Assembly (NCBI RefSeq): GCF_032380655.1
Contig: NZ_JAWDIY010000020.1
Span: 1 to 64,000 of the forward strand
Length of the DNA stretch: 64,000 bases
Direction: 5' to 3'
Source of the DNA: Diplocloster hominis
GTDB taxonomy: Bacteria; Bacillota; Clostridia; Lachnospirales; Lachnospiraceae
Below are positions 25,277-33,385 of this stretch, one piece after another. The translations under genes were made by a program, and so were the position numbers. How positions within the stretch are numbered: position 1 is the stretch's first letter; each line of letters begins with the position of its first letter. Under the pieces are notes generated by a model, which was given only the letters and a program-made list of their open reading frames with translations, had not been told where the DNA came from and did no database searches.

Positions 25277-26464
25277 TTACAGATATTTCTTCAGCAGGTC
25301 TGTTTTATCCAGTTTCTCCCACGGCAGATCCAGATCATTTCTTCCAAAATGTCCGTAGGCAGCTGTCTGCTTGTAAATCGGACGTCTCAGATCCAGCATC
25401 TTGATAATCCCGGCGGGACGAAGGTCAAAGTTCTCACGGATGATATCCACCAGCTTCTCATCGGATAATTTTCCTGTTCCGAAGGTATCCACCATAATGG
25501 ATGTGGGCTGTGCCACCCCGATGGCGTAAGACAGCTGAATCTCGCACTTCCTCGCCAGACCTGCGGCCACGATATTCTTAGCCACATAGCGGGCTGCGTA
25601 AGCCGCGGAACGGTCAACCTTCGTGCAGTCTTTTCCGGAGAATGCGCCGCCGCCGTGACGGGCATATCCGCCGTAGGTGTCTACTATAATTTTCCGTCCG
25701 GTCAGTCCGCTGTCCCCGTGAGGCCCGCCGATCACAAAGCGTCCGGTGGGATTGATATAGAACTTCGTATTCTCATCCACCATCTCCTGGGGCAGAATCA
25801 CGTCAAAGACGTATTTTTTAATATCCTCGTGTATCTGTTCCTGGGATACCTTCTCATCATGCTGGGTGGACAGAACCACAGCATCCAGACGAATCGGTTT
25901 TCCAGCCTCGTCATATTCCACCGTAACCTGAGTCTTACCATCGGGTCTTAGGTACGTAAGGGTTCCGTCTTTTCTGACCTTCGTCAGCTGAAGCGCCAGT
26001 TTATGAGCCAGAGCGATGGGATAAGGCATCAGTTCCTCCGTCTCATCGGTAGCATATCCGAACATCATCCCCTGATCCCCGGCACCGATGGCTTCGATCT
26101 GCGCGTCGCTCATCTTATGTTCCTTGGCTTCCAATGCCTTGTCCACGCCCAGGGCAATATCGCTGGACTGTTCATCCAGAGCGACCACAACCGCACAGTT
26201 GTCCGCGTCAAATCCATATTTCCCACGGGTATATCCGATCTCCCGTACCGTATCTCTCACGATTTTCTGAATATCCACATAAGCCTCAGTCGTGATTTCA
26301 CCCATCACCAGTACAAGCCCTGTCGTCGTGGCTGTCTCGCAGGCCACACGGCTCATGGGGTCTTTTGCCATCAGCGCATCCAGGATCGCATCAGAGATCT
26401 GGTCGCAGATCTTGTCTGGATGCCCTTCCGTCACAGATTCGGACGTAAATAGTCTTTTTTCCAT
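25277..26464 (-). CDS. metK: S-adenosylmethionine synthetase
   Basis: 395 residues, the family length. ATP and methionine motifs are present: TSESVTEGHPDKICDQ near the start, GAGDQGMMFGYATDE (about 117-131) and the GGGAFSGKDCTKVDRSAAY loop (about 262-280). It makes S-adenosylmethionine from methionine and ATP in the cytosol. Transcription is controlled by the SAM-I riboswitch and terminator directly upstream (26521-26668), so high SAM shuts it off. Intact; AAAGGAGGAAAC precedes the ATG. Confidence 0.98.
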   Translation of the reverse strand: MEKRLFTSESVTEGHPDKICDQISDAILDALMAKDPMSRVACETATTTGLVLVMGEITTEAYVDIQKIVRDTVREIGYTRGKYGFDADNCAVVVALDEQSSDIALGVDKALEAKEHKMSDAQIEAIGAGDQGMMFGYATDETEELMPYPIALAHKLALQLTKVRKDGTLTYLRPDGKTQVTVEYDEAGKPIRLDAVVLSTQHDEKVSQEQIHEDIKKYVFDVILPQEMVDENTKFYINPTGRFVIGGPHGDSGLTGRKIIVDTYGGYARHGGGAFSGKDCTKVDRSAAYAARYVAKNIVAAGLARKCEIQLSYAIGVAQPTSIMVDTFGTGKLSDEKLVDIIRENFDLRPAGIIKMLDLRRPIYKQTAAYGHFGRNDLDLPWEKLDKTDLLKKYL

Positions 26465-26520
26465 CTTGTTTCCTCCTTTGGATGGTCCGGCCTCAGCCGG
26501 TTTACAAATATAATTTCTGT

Positions 26521-26548
26521 AAAAAAAAGAATCCGCAAAAGCGGACTC
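26521..26548 (-). terminator. Riboswitch expression-platform terminator
   Basis: On the minus strand, GAGTCCGC and GCGGATTC form an 8-bp stem (one G-U) with a TTTT loop and eight Ts. It sits between the SAM-I aptamer and metK and is the off-state terminator. Confidence 0.88.
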
Positions 26549-26570
26549 GACAAATTGATAATCAAATCCC

Positions 26571-26668
26571 CTTATCGTTCGATTACTCGCTCAGGTTGGC
26601 ACCTTCCTATCGCTAGGGGTTGCCGGGTTTCACAGGCCCTATGTACCTCCACCACTCTGAATAAGAGA
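26571..26668 (-). ncRNA. SAM-I (S-box) riboswitch aptamer
   Basis: The minus strand shows the conserved core in order: CTTATTCAGAG, GGTGGAGG, GGCCC-like junction, TGAAACCCGGCAACC, then AAGGTGCCAACCTG and GCGAG, closing with GATAAG, which pairs with the 5' CTTATT. The GAAACCC kink-turn region and the GGTGCCAA strand are diagnostic. It controls metK through the downstream terminator. The rest of the 26465-26845 gap is AT-rich, with no other gene. Confidence 0.97.
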
Positions 26669-26845
26669 AATATACTCTATATGAAATTATTCTGCTTCCA
26701 GTTCCTTAAAGTATATCCATATACCTGAAGGGCAAATGTTATCATCGCAAATACAATACAACATTTTGACCGGAACTGTCAAGTGCTAATTTCTGGCTGA
26801 AGAACAGGTGGCCCGCCCATTAGAAGGGGACTGGAAACTGAGGGG

Positions 26846-27721
26846 TTATTCCGATTTTTCCCTTTGCTCCACTTCTTCCGCTGCCAGTTCCTCAGCCTCT
26901 GCGATGTGAAGGAAATCCGCTTCCGTCTTTTTGAGACTGGGTACGAAGCGCCCGACAAACTTGCCCTTTCCGCGGTTTTTCACATAGAAAAAGCCGAAAA
27001 CGGAGAATACAACAGCTCCAATGAAGTTTACGAACAGGTCTTTCATGGTATCCAGAAGGCCGATGTCCAAGTAACCGCCAAGGCCCAGAGGCTGGCCGTT
27101 AATCATGACCTCCTGTATGCCGGTTATAGCTGTGGGATGGTTTCCCCCGGCCGGGTCTAACATCACGGAATTAATCGTATGTAAAATCGTATCTTTCTGC
27201 ATATCCATACCAAAGAACAGATCCATGCCGCACTCGAAGAATTCCCAGATCACCCCGATCGTCATGGAAAAGCTGAAAGCCACGATAGCCATGAAGGCCG
27301 GTGACAGCTGAAAAGAAAAGCGTTCATTCCGGTTCAGGATATCCACCATGGAAAACCCTATGGCGGCGGCAAGGAAACCATTTAAGGTGTGGAGGACCGT
27401 ATCCCAGAAAGGATATTTGATGTAATATGCCCCGATTTCACCCAGTATCTCAGCAGAAAATATAAAGAGCAGGATGATAATCTCGAGAGTGGTCGGCAGC
27501 TCTATCTTAAGGTTAATCTGGACAAAGCTGGGCACCATGAGCAAAAGCAGCGTCAGGACACACAAAAACACATTTTCATAATTCCGGTTAAACAATTGCA
27601 GGATCATCATGAGAATGACGACTGCTCTTAGTATTACAAACACGATAAATGAGCTTTTATGTTCCCGCAGCTCCATCTTCATCGCTTTCCAAAAAGCTTT
27701 ACATTTCCTGGATACTTTCAT
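26846..27721 (-). CDS. Multi-pass membrane protein of unknown function
   Basis: 291 residues from the ATG at 27721, which follows CTGGAGGAAATT. The longer frame upstream simply reads through the repeat element and galE 3' end. About seven hydrophobic segments run from residue 20 to 240 (SSFIVFVILRAVVILMMILQ, VFLCVLTLLLLMVPSF, IIILLFIFSAEILGE and others), with conserved-looking acidic and His positions in YPFWDTVLHTLNG and GVIWEFFECGMD. The C-terminus is a charged cytosolic tail. I do not recognise a characterised family; similar proteins are annotated only as membrane proteins. Its translation start lies at the end of the hairpin/SD element. Confidence 0.72.
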   Translation of the reverse strand: MKVSRKCKAFWKAMKMELREHKSSFIVFVILRAVVILMMILQLFNRNYENVFLCVLTLLLLMVPSFVQINLKIELPTTLEIIILLFIFSAEILGEIGAYYIKYPFWDTVLHTLNGFLAAAIGFSMVDILNRNERFSFQLSPAFMAIVAFSFSMTIGVIWEFFECGMDLFFGMDMQKDTILHTINSVMLDPAGGNHPTAITGIQEVMINGQPLGLGGYLDIGLLDTMKDLFVNFIGAVVFSVFGFFYVKNRGKGKFVGRFVPSLKKTEADFLHIAEAEELAAEEVEQREKSE

Positions 27722-27723
27722 AA

Positions 27724-27800
27724 TTTCCTCCAGAGTTGCATTTACTGCAACTCTATTCAGGTATGGTGTAACCATTTCCTCAAGAGTTGCATTTACTGCT
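27724..27800 (-). repeat. Hairpin/Shine-Dalgarno leader element, copy B
   Basis: It lies between galE (its second unit even supplies the last galE codons and TAA) and the membrane protein gene. Hairpin AGAGTTGCA/TGCAACTCT (27732-27754, 9 bp, 5-nt loop), inverted repeat ATGGT/ACCAT (27763-27775) and a second AGAGTTGCA unit at 27783. Read on the minus strand, it ends in CTGGAGGAAATT, the SD of the ATG at 27721. An upstream ATG in the element (27775) stays in frame with the gene. Confidence 0.72.
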
Positions 27801-28809
27801 GCGTATATCCATCGGGGTTTTGGGATTGCCATCTCCAGGAATCCCCGCACATTTCTTCCAGCCCGTATTGGGCTTCCCAGTCCAGCTCAGCTTTTGCCTT
27901 GGCCGGGTCCGCATAACAGGTGGCGATATCCCCCGCCCGTCTGGGTTTTATCTCGTAAGGGATCTCCCTGCCCGAGGCTTTCTCAAAAGCCTTCACCATA
28001 TCCAGAACGCTATAGCCGTTACCGGTACCCAGATTATAGATAGACACACCCTCTTTGCTTTTCAGCTTCCCGATCGCTTTCACATGGCCTCTGGCCAGAT
28101 CAACCACATGGATATAGTCCCGGACCCCCGTACCGTCCGGTGTATCATAATCGTTTCCGAAAACGCCGAGACGGGACAATTTTCCGATTGCCACCTGGGT
28201 AATATAAGGCATCAGATTATTGGGAATCCCTTTCGGATTCTCCCCGATCCGGCCGCTCTTATGGGCACCGATCGGATTAAAGTAGCGGAGCAGGATAACG
28301 TTCCACTCCGGGTCTGCCACATGAAGATCCTGCAGGATCTCTTCCAGCATAAGTTTCGTCCGTCCATAGGGGTTCGTGACACTCAGCGGGAAATCCTCCC
28401 GGATCGGGACCGTGTGCGGATTCCCATAGACCGTAGCCGATGAGCTGAACACGATATCTTTTACGCCGTGATTTCTCATCACATCACATAAAACCAGTGT
28501 TCCTGTGACATTGTTATAATAATACTCCAGCGGTTTTTCCACAGATTCTCCCACCGCTTTCAGCCCTGCGAAATGGATGACTGAATCGATCTGTTCCTTT
28601 TCAAAAATCTCTTCCATAGCCGCCCGGTCCAATAGATCCGCCCGGTAAAACTTAAGTGACTTACCGGTAATCTCTTCCACCCGCTTCAAAGACTCTTCAC
28701 TTGAATTGCATAGATTATCCGCGACTACCACTTCATAACCCGCATTTAAAAGTTCCACACATGTGTGGCTGCCAATATATCCGGCGCCGCCTGTAACCAA
28801 AATCGACAT
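27793..28809 (-). CDS. galE: UDP-glucose 4-epimerase
   Basis: 338-residue extended short-chain dehydrogenase. N-terminal NAD motif GGAGYIGSHTCVELL (about 7-21), SSSATVYG with the catalytic Ser/Thr (about 122-129), NPYGRTK with Tyr and Lys (about 146-152), and RYFNPIGAH typical of GalE. It interconverts UDP-glucose and UDP-galactose for the Leloir pathway and glycan synthesis. It lies 9 bp after a sugar nucleotidyltransferase gene, so the two probably form one unit. The last codons are embedded in repeat element copy B. Confidence 0.95.
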   Translation of the reverse strand: MSILVTGGAGYIGSHTCVELLNAGYEVVVADNLCNSSEESLKRVEEITGKSLKFYRADLLDRAAMEEIFEKEQIDSVIHFAGLKAVGESVEKPLEYYYNNVTGTLVLCDVMRNHGVKDIVFSSSATVYGNPHTVPIREDFPLSVTNPYGRTKLMLEEILQDLHVADPEWNVILLRYFNPIGAHKSGRIGENPKGIPNNLMPYITQVAIGKLSRLGVFGNDYDTPDGTGVRDYIHVVDLARGHVKAIGKLKSKEGVSIYNLGTGNGYSVLDMVKAFEKASGREIPYEIKPRRAGDIATCYADPAKAKAELDWEAQYGLEEMCGDSWRWQSQNPDGYTQQ

Positions 28810-28818
28810 CCTCTCACC

Positions 28819-29811
28819 TTATCTTTCCGTCCACAGGTTCCGGGGATATCTCCCCTGATCTTTAAAGGACTGAATCGCCTGTTCCACCATTTCCTTGTCT
28901 TCCTTATAAGTCACTCCGTACCATTTGTCATCCGAACGAAGCACCGTAACCAGCGCCTTCTCCTCCTGAAGCAGTCTCGTCACGACTGCCGGAAGAAAAT
29001 ATTCACATTTCAGCGGATTATCCGAAAGCCCTTCCCGCAGAAAATCCTCAAACCCGTTTCGGATCTCATCCAAAAAGCTTTCGGTAAAGCCCCACAGGTT
29101 CATGGAAACCGTACTGTCCGCAGGCAGCGGCCTCCAGGTGGCTCCGTTATCCTCCGAATACGCGGTCTGTCCATCTATCTTCTGAATCTTCGTCCGCTCC
29201 GTCACGCTCACCAGATGGCCTTCCCCGCTGACTTCACATACCCCCCGGGCCACGGAACCATTCTCCGTGAGAGTATTCTCCAGCACATAGCCCACCATGG
29301 CATAATTGTACTTTACAGCATCCCTTAGTGCATGCCCTTCGGGCGGGGTCGCAGCAAAGCTGCTCCTTAAGGTATCCTTCTGACCATCCTGATGGCTGAC
29401 CAGAAAATCATAGACCATCTGAAACGCCTTGGGTCCATAATAATCATCGGCATTGATCACCGCAAAAGGCCCCTGAATCAGATCCCGGCAGCTAAATACC
29501 GCATGAGCGGTTCCCCAGGGCTTCACCCTCCCTTCCGGCACCTGATATCCGGCAGGCAGATCCGCAAGCTCCTGAAACGCATACTCCACTTCCACATATT
29601 CTTCCAGCCGGTTACCGATCACTTCCCGGAATACTTCTTCGTTCTCCCGCTTAATAATAAATATAACCTTTTTAAAACCGGCCCGGACCGCATCATAAAC
29701 GGAAAAATCCATAATAATATGGCCTTCCCGGTCCACCGGATCGATCTGTTTTAAACCGCCATACCGGCTGCCCATACCCGCCGCCATGATCACTAATACA
29801 GGTTTATCCAT
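28819..29811 (-). CDS. Sugar-phosphate nucleotidyltransferase-like protein
   Basis: 330 residues with an NTP-transferase fold: MAAGMGSRYGGLKQ (about 9-22) for nucleotide binding, FAVINADDYYG (about 115-125) with the metal-binding Asp, and NLWGFTESFLDEI late. It resembles a UDP-glucose-type pyrophosphorylase family common in Clostridia and lies directly before galE, so it may supply a UDP-hexose. The precise sugar and nucleotide cannot be read. The ATG is preceded by GGAGGATAGG. Confidence 0.82.
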   Translation of the reverse strand: MDKPVLVIMAAGMGSRYGGLKQIDPVDREGHIIMDFSVYDAVRAGFKKVIFIIKRENEEVFREVIGNRLEEYVEVEYAFQELADLPAGYQVPEGRVKPWGTAHAVFSCRDLIQGPFAVINADDYYGPKAFQMVYDFLVSHQDGQKDTLRSSFAATPPEGHALRDAVKYNYAMVGYVLENTLTENGSVARGVCEVSGEGHLVSVTERTKIQKIDGQTAYSEDNGATWRPLPADSTVSMNLWGFTESFLDEIRNGFEDFLREGLSDNPLKCEYFLPAVVTRLLQEEKALVTVLRSDDKWYGVTYKEDKEMVEQAIQSFKDQGRYPRNLWTER

Positions 29812-30124
29812 TCACCTATCCTCCGTCATTTCGCGCTTACTCAAATTCATAAGATACATTCCTGAATTCATCATTACCAGTATAGTCAGCTTTCCCTCAA
29901 ATGGCAATAAAAAATTTAATGAGTCATGGGTCCGCCCTTGAACCGGCCGGCGTCCTCCCTCCAGAATCAAATTCCGCGCATCTCTTAGCCAATCTTCTCT
30001 TTTTTTTGCAGGATTCAGTATTTCTCATCCTTTGCGATTGCTTTTTTTCCTGTGGTTTGATACATTTATAAGGAATATAAATAGAGTATATGTACAACAA
30101 TTATCCTAAAGGGGGATTTCCATT
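29812..30124. other. Intergenic region before nagB
   Basis: 313 bp between divergent genes. It contains a run of eight Ts near 29999-30010 and AT-rich sequence from 30060 with TATAA-like boxes (for example 30068-30075), probably the nagB promoter. The SD AAGGGGGATT sits before ATG 30125. No small gene or structured RNA was recognised. Confidence 0.5.
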
Positions 30125-30856
30125 ATGCGAATTCTGAAAGCAAAAGATTATCTGGAAATGAGCCGTAAAGCGGCTAATCTCATCGCCGCCCAGGTTATTT
30201 TAAAACCGGACTGTGTCCTGGGGCTGGCCACCGGCTCGACACCGATTGGGCTGTACCAGCAGTTGATTCAGGGCTATCAGCAGGGAGATCTGGATTTTTC
30301 ACAGGTAAAAACTGCCAATCTGGATGAATACAAGGGGCTGACCAGAGAAAATGACCAGAGCTATTACTATTTCATGCACCAGAATTTATTCAAGTCCATT
30401 AATGTAAAAGAAGAAAATACCAATATCCCGGACGGGACTGTTGCCGACAGCGCAAATGAATGCGCCCGTTACGATGATGTAATACGGACGCTTGGCGGCG
30501 TGGACCTGCAGCTGCTGGGACTGGGACACAACGGACATATCGGTTTCAACGAGCCCGCGGATTCCTTCGCAAAAGGGACTCACTGTGTGGACCTGACCGA
30601 GAGTACGATCGAAGCGAACAAACGTTTCTTCGCGTCTGCTGACGACGTTCCCCGCCAGGCTTATACCATGGGGATTCAGACGATCATGAACGCCCGCAAA
30701 ATTCTGGTGGTCGTAAACGGGGAAGCCAAGGCAGATATCGTGCAGAAGGCATTCTTCGGTCCGGTTACTCCTCAGGTACCCGCTTCCATCCTGCAGTTCC
30801 ACCCGGATGTCACTCTGGTAGGTGACGAAGCCGCACTGTCGAAAATCAATCTATAG
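30125..30856 (+). CDS. nagB: Glucosamine-6-phosphate deaminase
   Basis: 243 residues. LGLATGSTPIGLYQQL (about 36-51) binds the phosphate, NLDEYKGL holds the catalytic acid, and LGHNGHIGFNEP (about 137-148) carries the catalytic His. It converts glucosamine 6-phosphate to fructose 6-phosphate and ammonia. It precedes nagA by 130 bp on the same strand, the normal pairing for amino-sugar catabolism. The family is often 240-266 residues; this one is short but complete. Confidence 0.96.
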   Translation: MRILKAKDYLEMSRKAANLIAAQVILKPDCVLGLATGSTPIGLYQQLIQGYQQGDLDFSQVKTANLDEYKGLTRENDQSYYYFMHQNLFKSINVKEENTNIPDGTVADSANECARYDDVIRTLGGVDLQLLGLGHNGHIGFNEPADSFAKGTHCVDLTESTIEANKRFFASADDVPRQAYTMGIQTIMNARKILVVVNGEAKADIVQKAFFGPVTPQVPASILQFHPDVTLVGDEAALSKINL

Positions 30857-30868
30857 AAGATCGGCCTG

Positions 30869-30986
30869 AAAAGCGCACGCACGGAGGAACGGTTGAACAA
30901 AAAAGCGCACGCACGGAGGAACGGTTGAACAAAAAAATGTTCACCCATACCTATATGTGCTGAAAAGCGCACGTACGGAGGAAACT
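30869..30986 (+). repeat. Tandem SD-bearing leader repeats, divergent copy D of the hairpin element
   Basis: Between nagB and nagA. Two exact 30-bp units (AAAAGCGCACGCACGGAGGA onward) at 30869 and 30901 (period 32), and a third partial unit at 30963-30985 that supplies the nagA SD. Between units two and three, ATGTTCACCCATACCT followed by a GTGC/GCAC hairpin and GGAGGAAACTATG parallels copy B in order. Two mini-ORFs start at TTG 30893 and TTG 30925; the first stops (TGA 30926-30928) overlapping the second start, and the second stops at 30963. Confidence 0.6.
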
Positions 30987-32108
30987 ATGAAAATTATAAA
31001 TGCGAAAGTATTTACAGAAGACTGCACCTTTGAAGAAAAGGATATTTGTATCAGCAAAGAATACATCTCCCATTCGTCCGGCGATGATGTGTGTATCGAT
31101 GCCGCAGGCTGCATCGCAATTCCGGGCCTGACCGATATCCATTTTCACGGCTGCATGGGGCAGGATTTCTGCAATGGCACACAGGAAGCCATCCAAACGA
31201 TCGCGGATTACCAGCTGGCCAACGGTATCACTGCCATCTGCCCTGCCACCATGACTTATGACGAGGAAACCCTGACCGGTATCTGCCGGGCTGCGGCCGC
31301 ACATGTCAATGGGCAAAAGGGTGCGGATCTGGTGGGGATCAATATGGAGGGGCCGTTCATCTCCCTGGCCAAAAAAGGGGCACAGAATCCGAAATATATT
31401 CATAAACCGGATATCGAAATGTTCCGCCGGCTTCAAAAGGAAGCCAACGGCCTGATCAAACTGGTAGACCTGGCTCCCGAGGAAGAGGGCGCCATGGATT
31501 TCATCACTGCTCTTAATGGGGAAGTGGTCTTGTCCATCGCCCATACCACAGCTGATTTTGATACGGCCAGTGAAGCGATCCGGCGGGGTGTCAGCCATAT
31601 CACTCATCTGTATAATGCCATGCCGGCTTTTACCCACCGGGCCCCCGGCGTAATCGGCGCCGCAGTGGATGATCCCCACTGCGAGGCGGAGCTGATCTGT
31701 GACGGCATCCATATCCACCCGGCGGTCGTGCGGACTACTTTTAAAATGTTCGGGGACGACCGGGTCATCCTGATCAGCGACAGCATGGAAGCCACCGGAT
31801 TAAAAGACGGGGAATATTCCCTGGGCGGGCAGGCCGTACATGTGGAGGGAAACCGGGCTACCCTGACCTGCGACGGAACCATCGCCGGTTCTGCCACGAA
31901 TCTGATGGACTGCATGCGTACCGCGGTACAGAAGATGGGGATTCCTCTTGCTTCTGCAGTAAAATGCGCTGCGGTGAATCCTTCCAAATCCATCGGGATA
32001 TATGACCAATACGGCAGTATCACAGTTGGAAAGTATGCCAATCTTGTACTGCTGGATGAAAACACTTTAGAAACCAGGAAAATTATTTTCCGCGGGAAAG
32101 AGATCTGA
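30987..32108 (+). CDS. nagA: N-acetylglucosamine-6-phosphate deacetylase
   Basis: 373 residues from the ATG at 30987, preceded by ACGGAGGAAACT; the frame upstream only reads the repeat. The metal-dependent amidohydrolase barrel shows DIHFHGCMG (about 48-56), NMEGPFIS (about 117-124), SIAHTTADF (about 184), HLYNAMPAF (about 206) and the catalytic Asp in LISDSMEATG (about 261-270). It removes acetate from GlcNAc-6-phosphate to feed NagB. Intact. Confidence 0.96.
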   Translation: MKIINAKVFTEDCTFEEKDICISKEYISHSSGDDVCIDAAGCIAIPGLTDIHFHGCMGQDFCNGTQEAIQTIADYQLANGITAICPATMTYDEETLTGICRAAAAHVNGQKGADLVGINMEGPFISLAKKGAQNPKYIHKPDIEMFRRLQKEANGLIKLVDLAPEEEGAMDFITALNGEVVLSIAHTTADFDTASEAIRRGVSHITHLYNAMPAFTHRAPGVIGAAVDDPHCEAELICDGIHIHPAVVRTTFKMFGDDRVILISDSMEATGLKDGEYSLGGQAVHVEGNRATLTCDGTIAGSATNLMDCMRTAVQKMGIPLASAVKCAAVNPSKSIGIYDQYGSITVGKYANLVLLDENTLETRKIIFRGKEI

Positions 32109-32132
32109 TCAATCAGATGAGGAAATAAAAAT

Positions 32133-32192
32133 ACGCCGCTTACAGATTAAAAGGCCGGTTAAAGTTCCGGCCGGATGTTCTGTGTGCGGCGT
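32133..32192 (+). terminator. Long branched hairpin after nagA
   Basis: Outer stem ACGCCGC/GCGGCGT, middle CAGA/TCTG and inner GGCCGG/CCGGCC around TTAAAGTT, 25 bp after the nagA stop. It is flanked by ATAAAAAT on the left and a weak T run on the right, so it may act on either strand or as a partial terminator before the M20 gene. Confidence 0.5.
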
Positions 32193-32236
32193 TTCCGGTT
32201 CAGATGAGGATGAGAAGTTATCCAGGAGGTGGATCT

Positions 32237-33385
32237 ATGAATAACAGGTATCAGGAGGAAGCCCTTCAATTTTTGACAGATGTATTGTCAGTCCCCAGTG
32301 TAAACGGCACTGCCGGCGAACACGCTATGGCTAAGTTTCTGTGTGATTATCTCTGCTCCCACGGGATCGCGGCCAGTCTGCAGCCCATCGATGACCTGCA
32401 TGCAAATGTCATCGGTCGGATTCCCGGCCGCTCGGATCAGATGGTTATCTGGAACGGTCATCTGGATACGGTGCCCTTCGGGAAAATGGATGAGTGGGAT
32501 ACAGACCCGTCACTTCCCGTCCGGACTGAGAACCGAATCTATGCGCGGGGGGCCAGCGATATGAAAAGCGGTCTGACAGCCATGGCCTATGTATGCGCAG
32601 AAATGGCGGAAAATCGGGTGATTCCCGACCACACGATTCTCTTTGCCGGAACCTGTGATGAGGAGAAGGGCGGCCTGGGCGCGGACTCCTTTCTTTCCAT
32701 TGCCGGGGAGGAACATCCCGCTTTTCTGCTGATCGGGGAGCCTACCGGAGGCAGACTCGGTATCGCCCAAAAAGGGTGTCTATGGCTCTCTCTGACCGTA
32801 AACGGCAAGACCAGCCACGGGGCTAACCCGGAAGAAGGCGGCAACGCCCTGGAAGGCGGATTCGAGGTGCTGCAGGAATTGAAACGCCATGTCAACTCCT
32901 ATATCCATGGAATCCTGGGAACATCTACGATGCAGATCACCATGGCCGGGGGTGGAATCGCGCCGAACATGACGCCGGATCACGCGGAATTTCTGGCTGA
33001 TATCCGAATGGTTCCCGCTCTCACCCGGGATATGGTGCTCCATCACCTGTATCAGCTATGCGCGGAATACACACAGAAGCTGGGCGGTAAGGTTACCTTT
33101 GACGTGCAGCTTCGCAATGAACGAATGGGGATCGAGATCCCGAAAGAGGACCGTTGGCTCAGGCAGTTTGAGGACATTCTGCGTGAACAGGAACTGCCGG
33201 TTGAATATACAGGCATCAACTACTTTACAGATGCTTCTATTTTGCTGAGACAGTTCACCGACTGCCCTGTACTTCTCTACGGTCCCGGAGAACCGCAGCT
33301 TTGCCACAAACCGAATGAATATGTGGATGTACAAAAATACCTGCAGTCACTGGAAACCTACCGAAGATTCTACCATAGGGTCTGA
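32237..33385 (+). CDS. M20-family metallopeptidase (ArgE/DapE/CPG2-like)
   Basis: 382 residues from the ATG at 32237, which follows CCAGGAGGTGGATCT. Zinc ligands: WNGHLDTVPFG (His and Asp), the bridging RGASDMKSG, and DEEKGGLGADS with the catalytic Glu pair. The dimerisation lid domain lies in the middle (about 175-285) and a final His in QLCHKPNEY. It hydrolyses an N-acyl amino acid or dipeptide; the substrate is not predictable. It overlaps the convergent NhaC gene by 16 bp. Confidence 0.88.
   Translation: MNNRYQEEALQFLTDVLSVPSVNGTAGEHAMAKFLCDYLCSHGIAASLQPIDDLHANVIGRIPGRSDQMVIWNGHLDTVPFGKMDEWDTDPSLPVRTENRIYARGASDMKSGLTAMAYVCAEMAENRVIPDHTILFAGTCDEEKGGLGADSFLSIAGEEHPAFLLIGEPTGGRLGIAQKGCLWLSLTVNGKTSHGANPEEGGNALEGGFEVLQELKRHVNSYIHGILGTSTMQITMAGGGIAPNMTPDHAEFLADIRMVPALTRDMVLHHLYQLCAEYTQKLGGKVTFDVQLRNERMGIEIPKEDRWLRQFEDILREQELPVEYTGINYFTDASILLRQFTDCPVLLYGPGEPQLCHKPNEYVDVQKYLQSLETYRRFYHRV

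Noticed and set aside
30951..31718. A 255-codon minus-strand frame
   Set aside because: Antisense shadow of nagA, whose motifs are clear on the plus strand.
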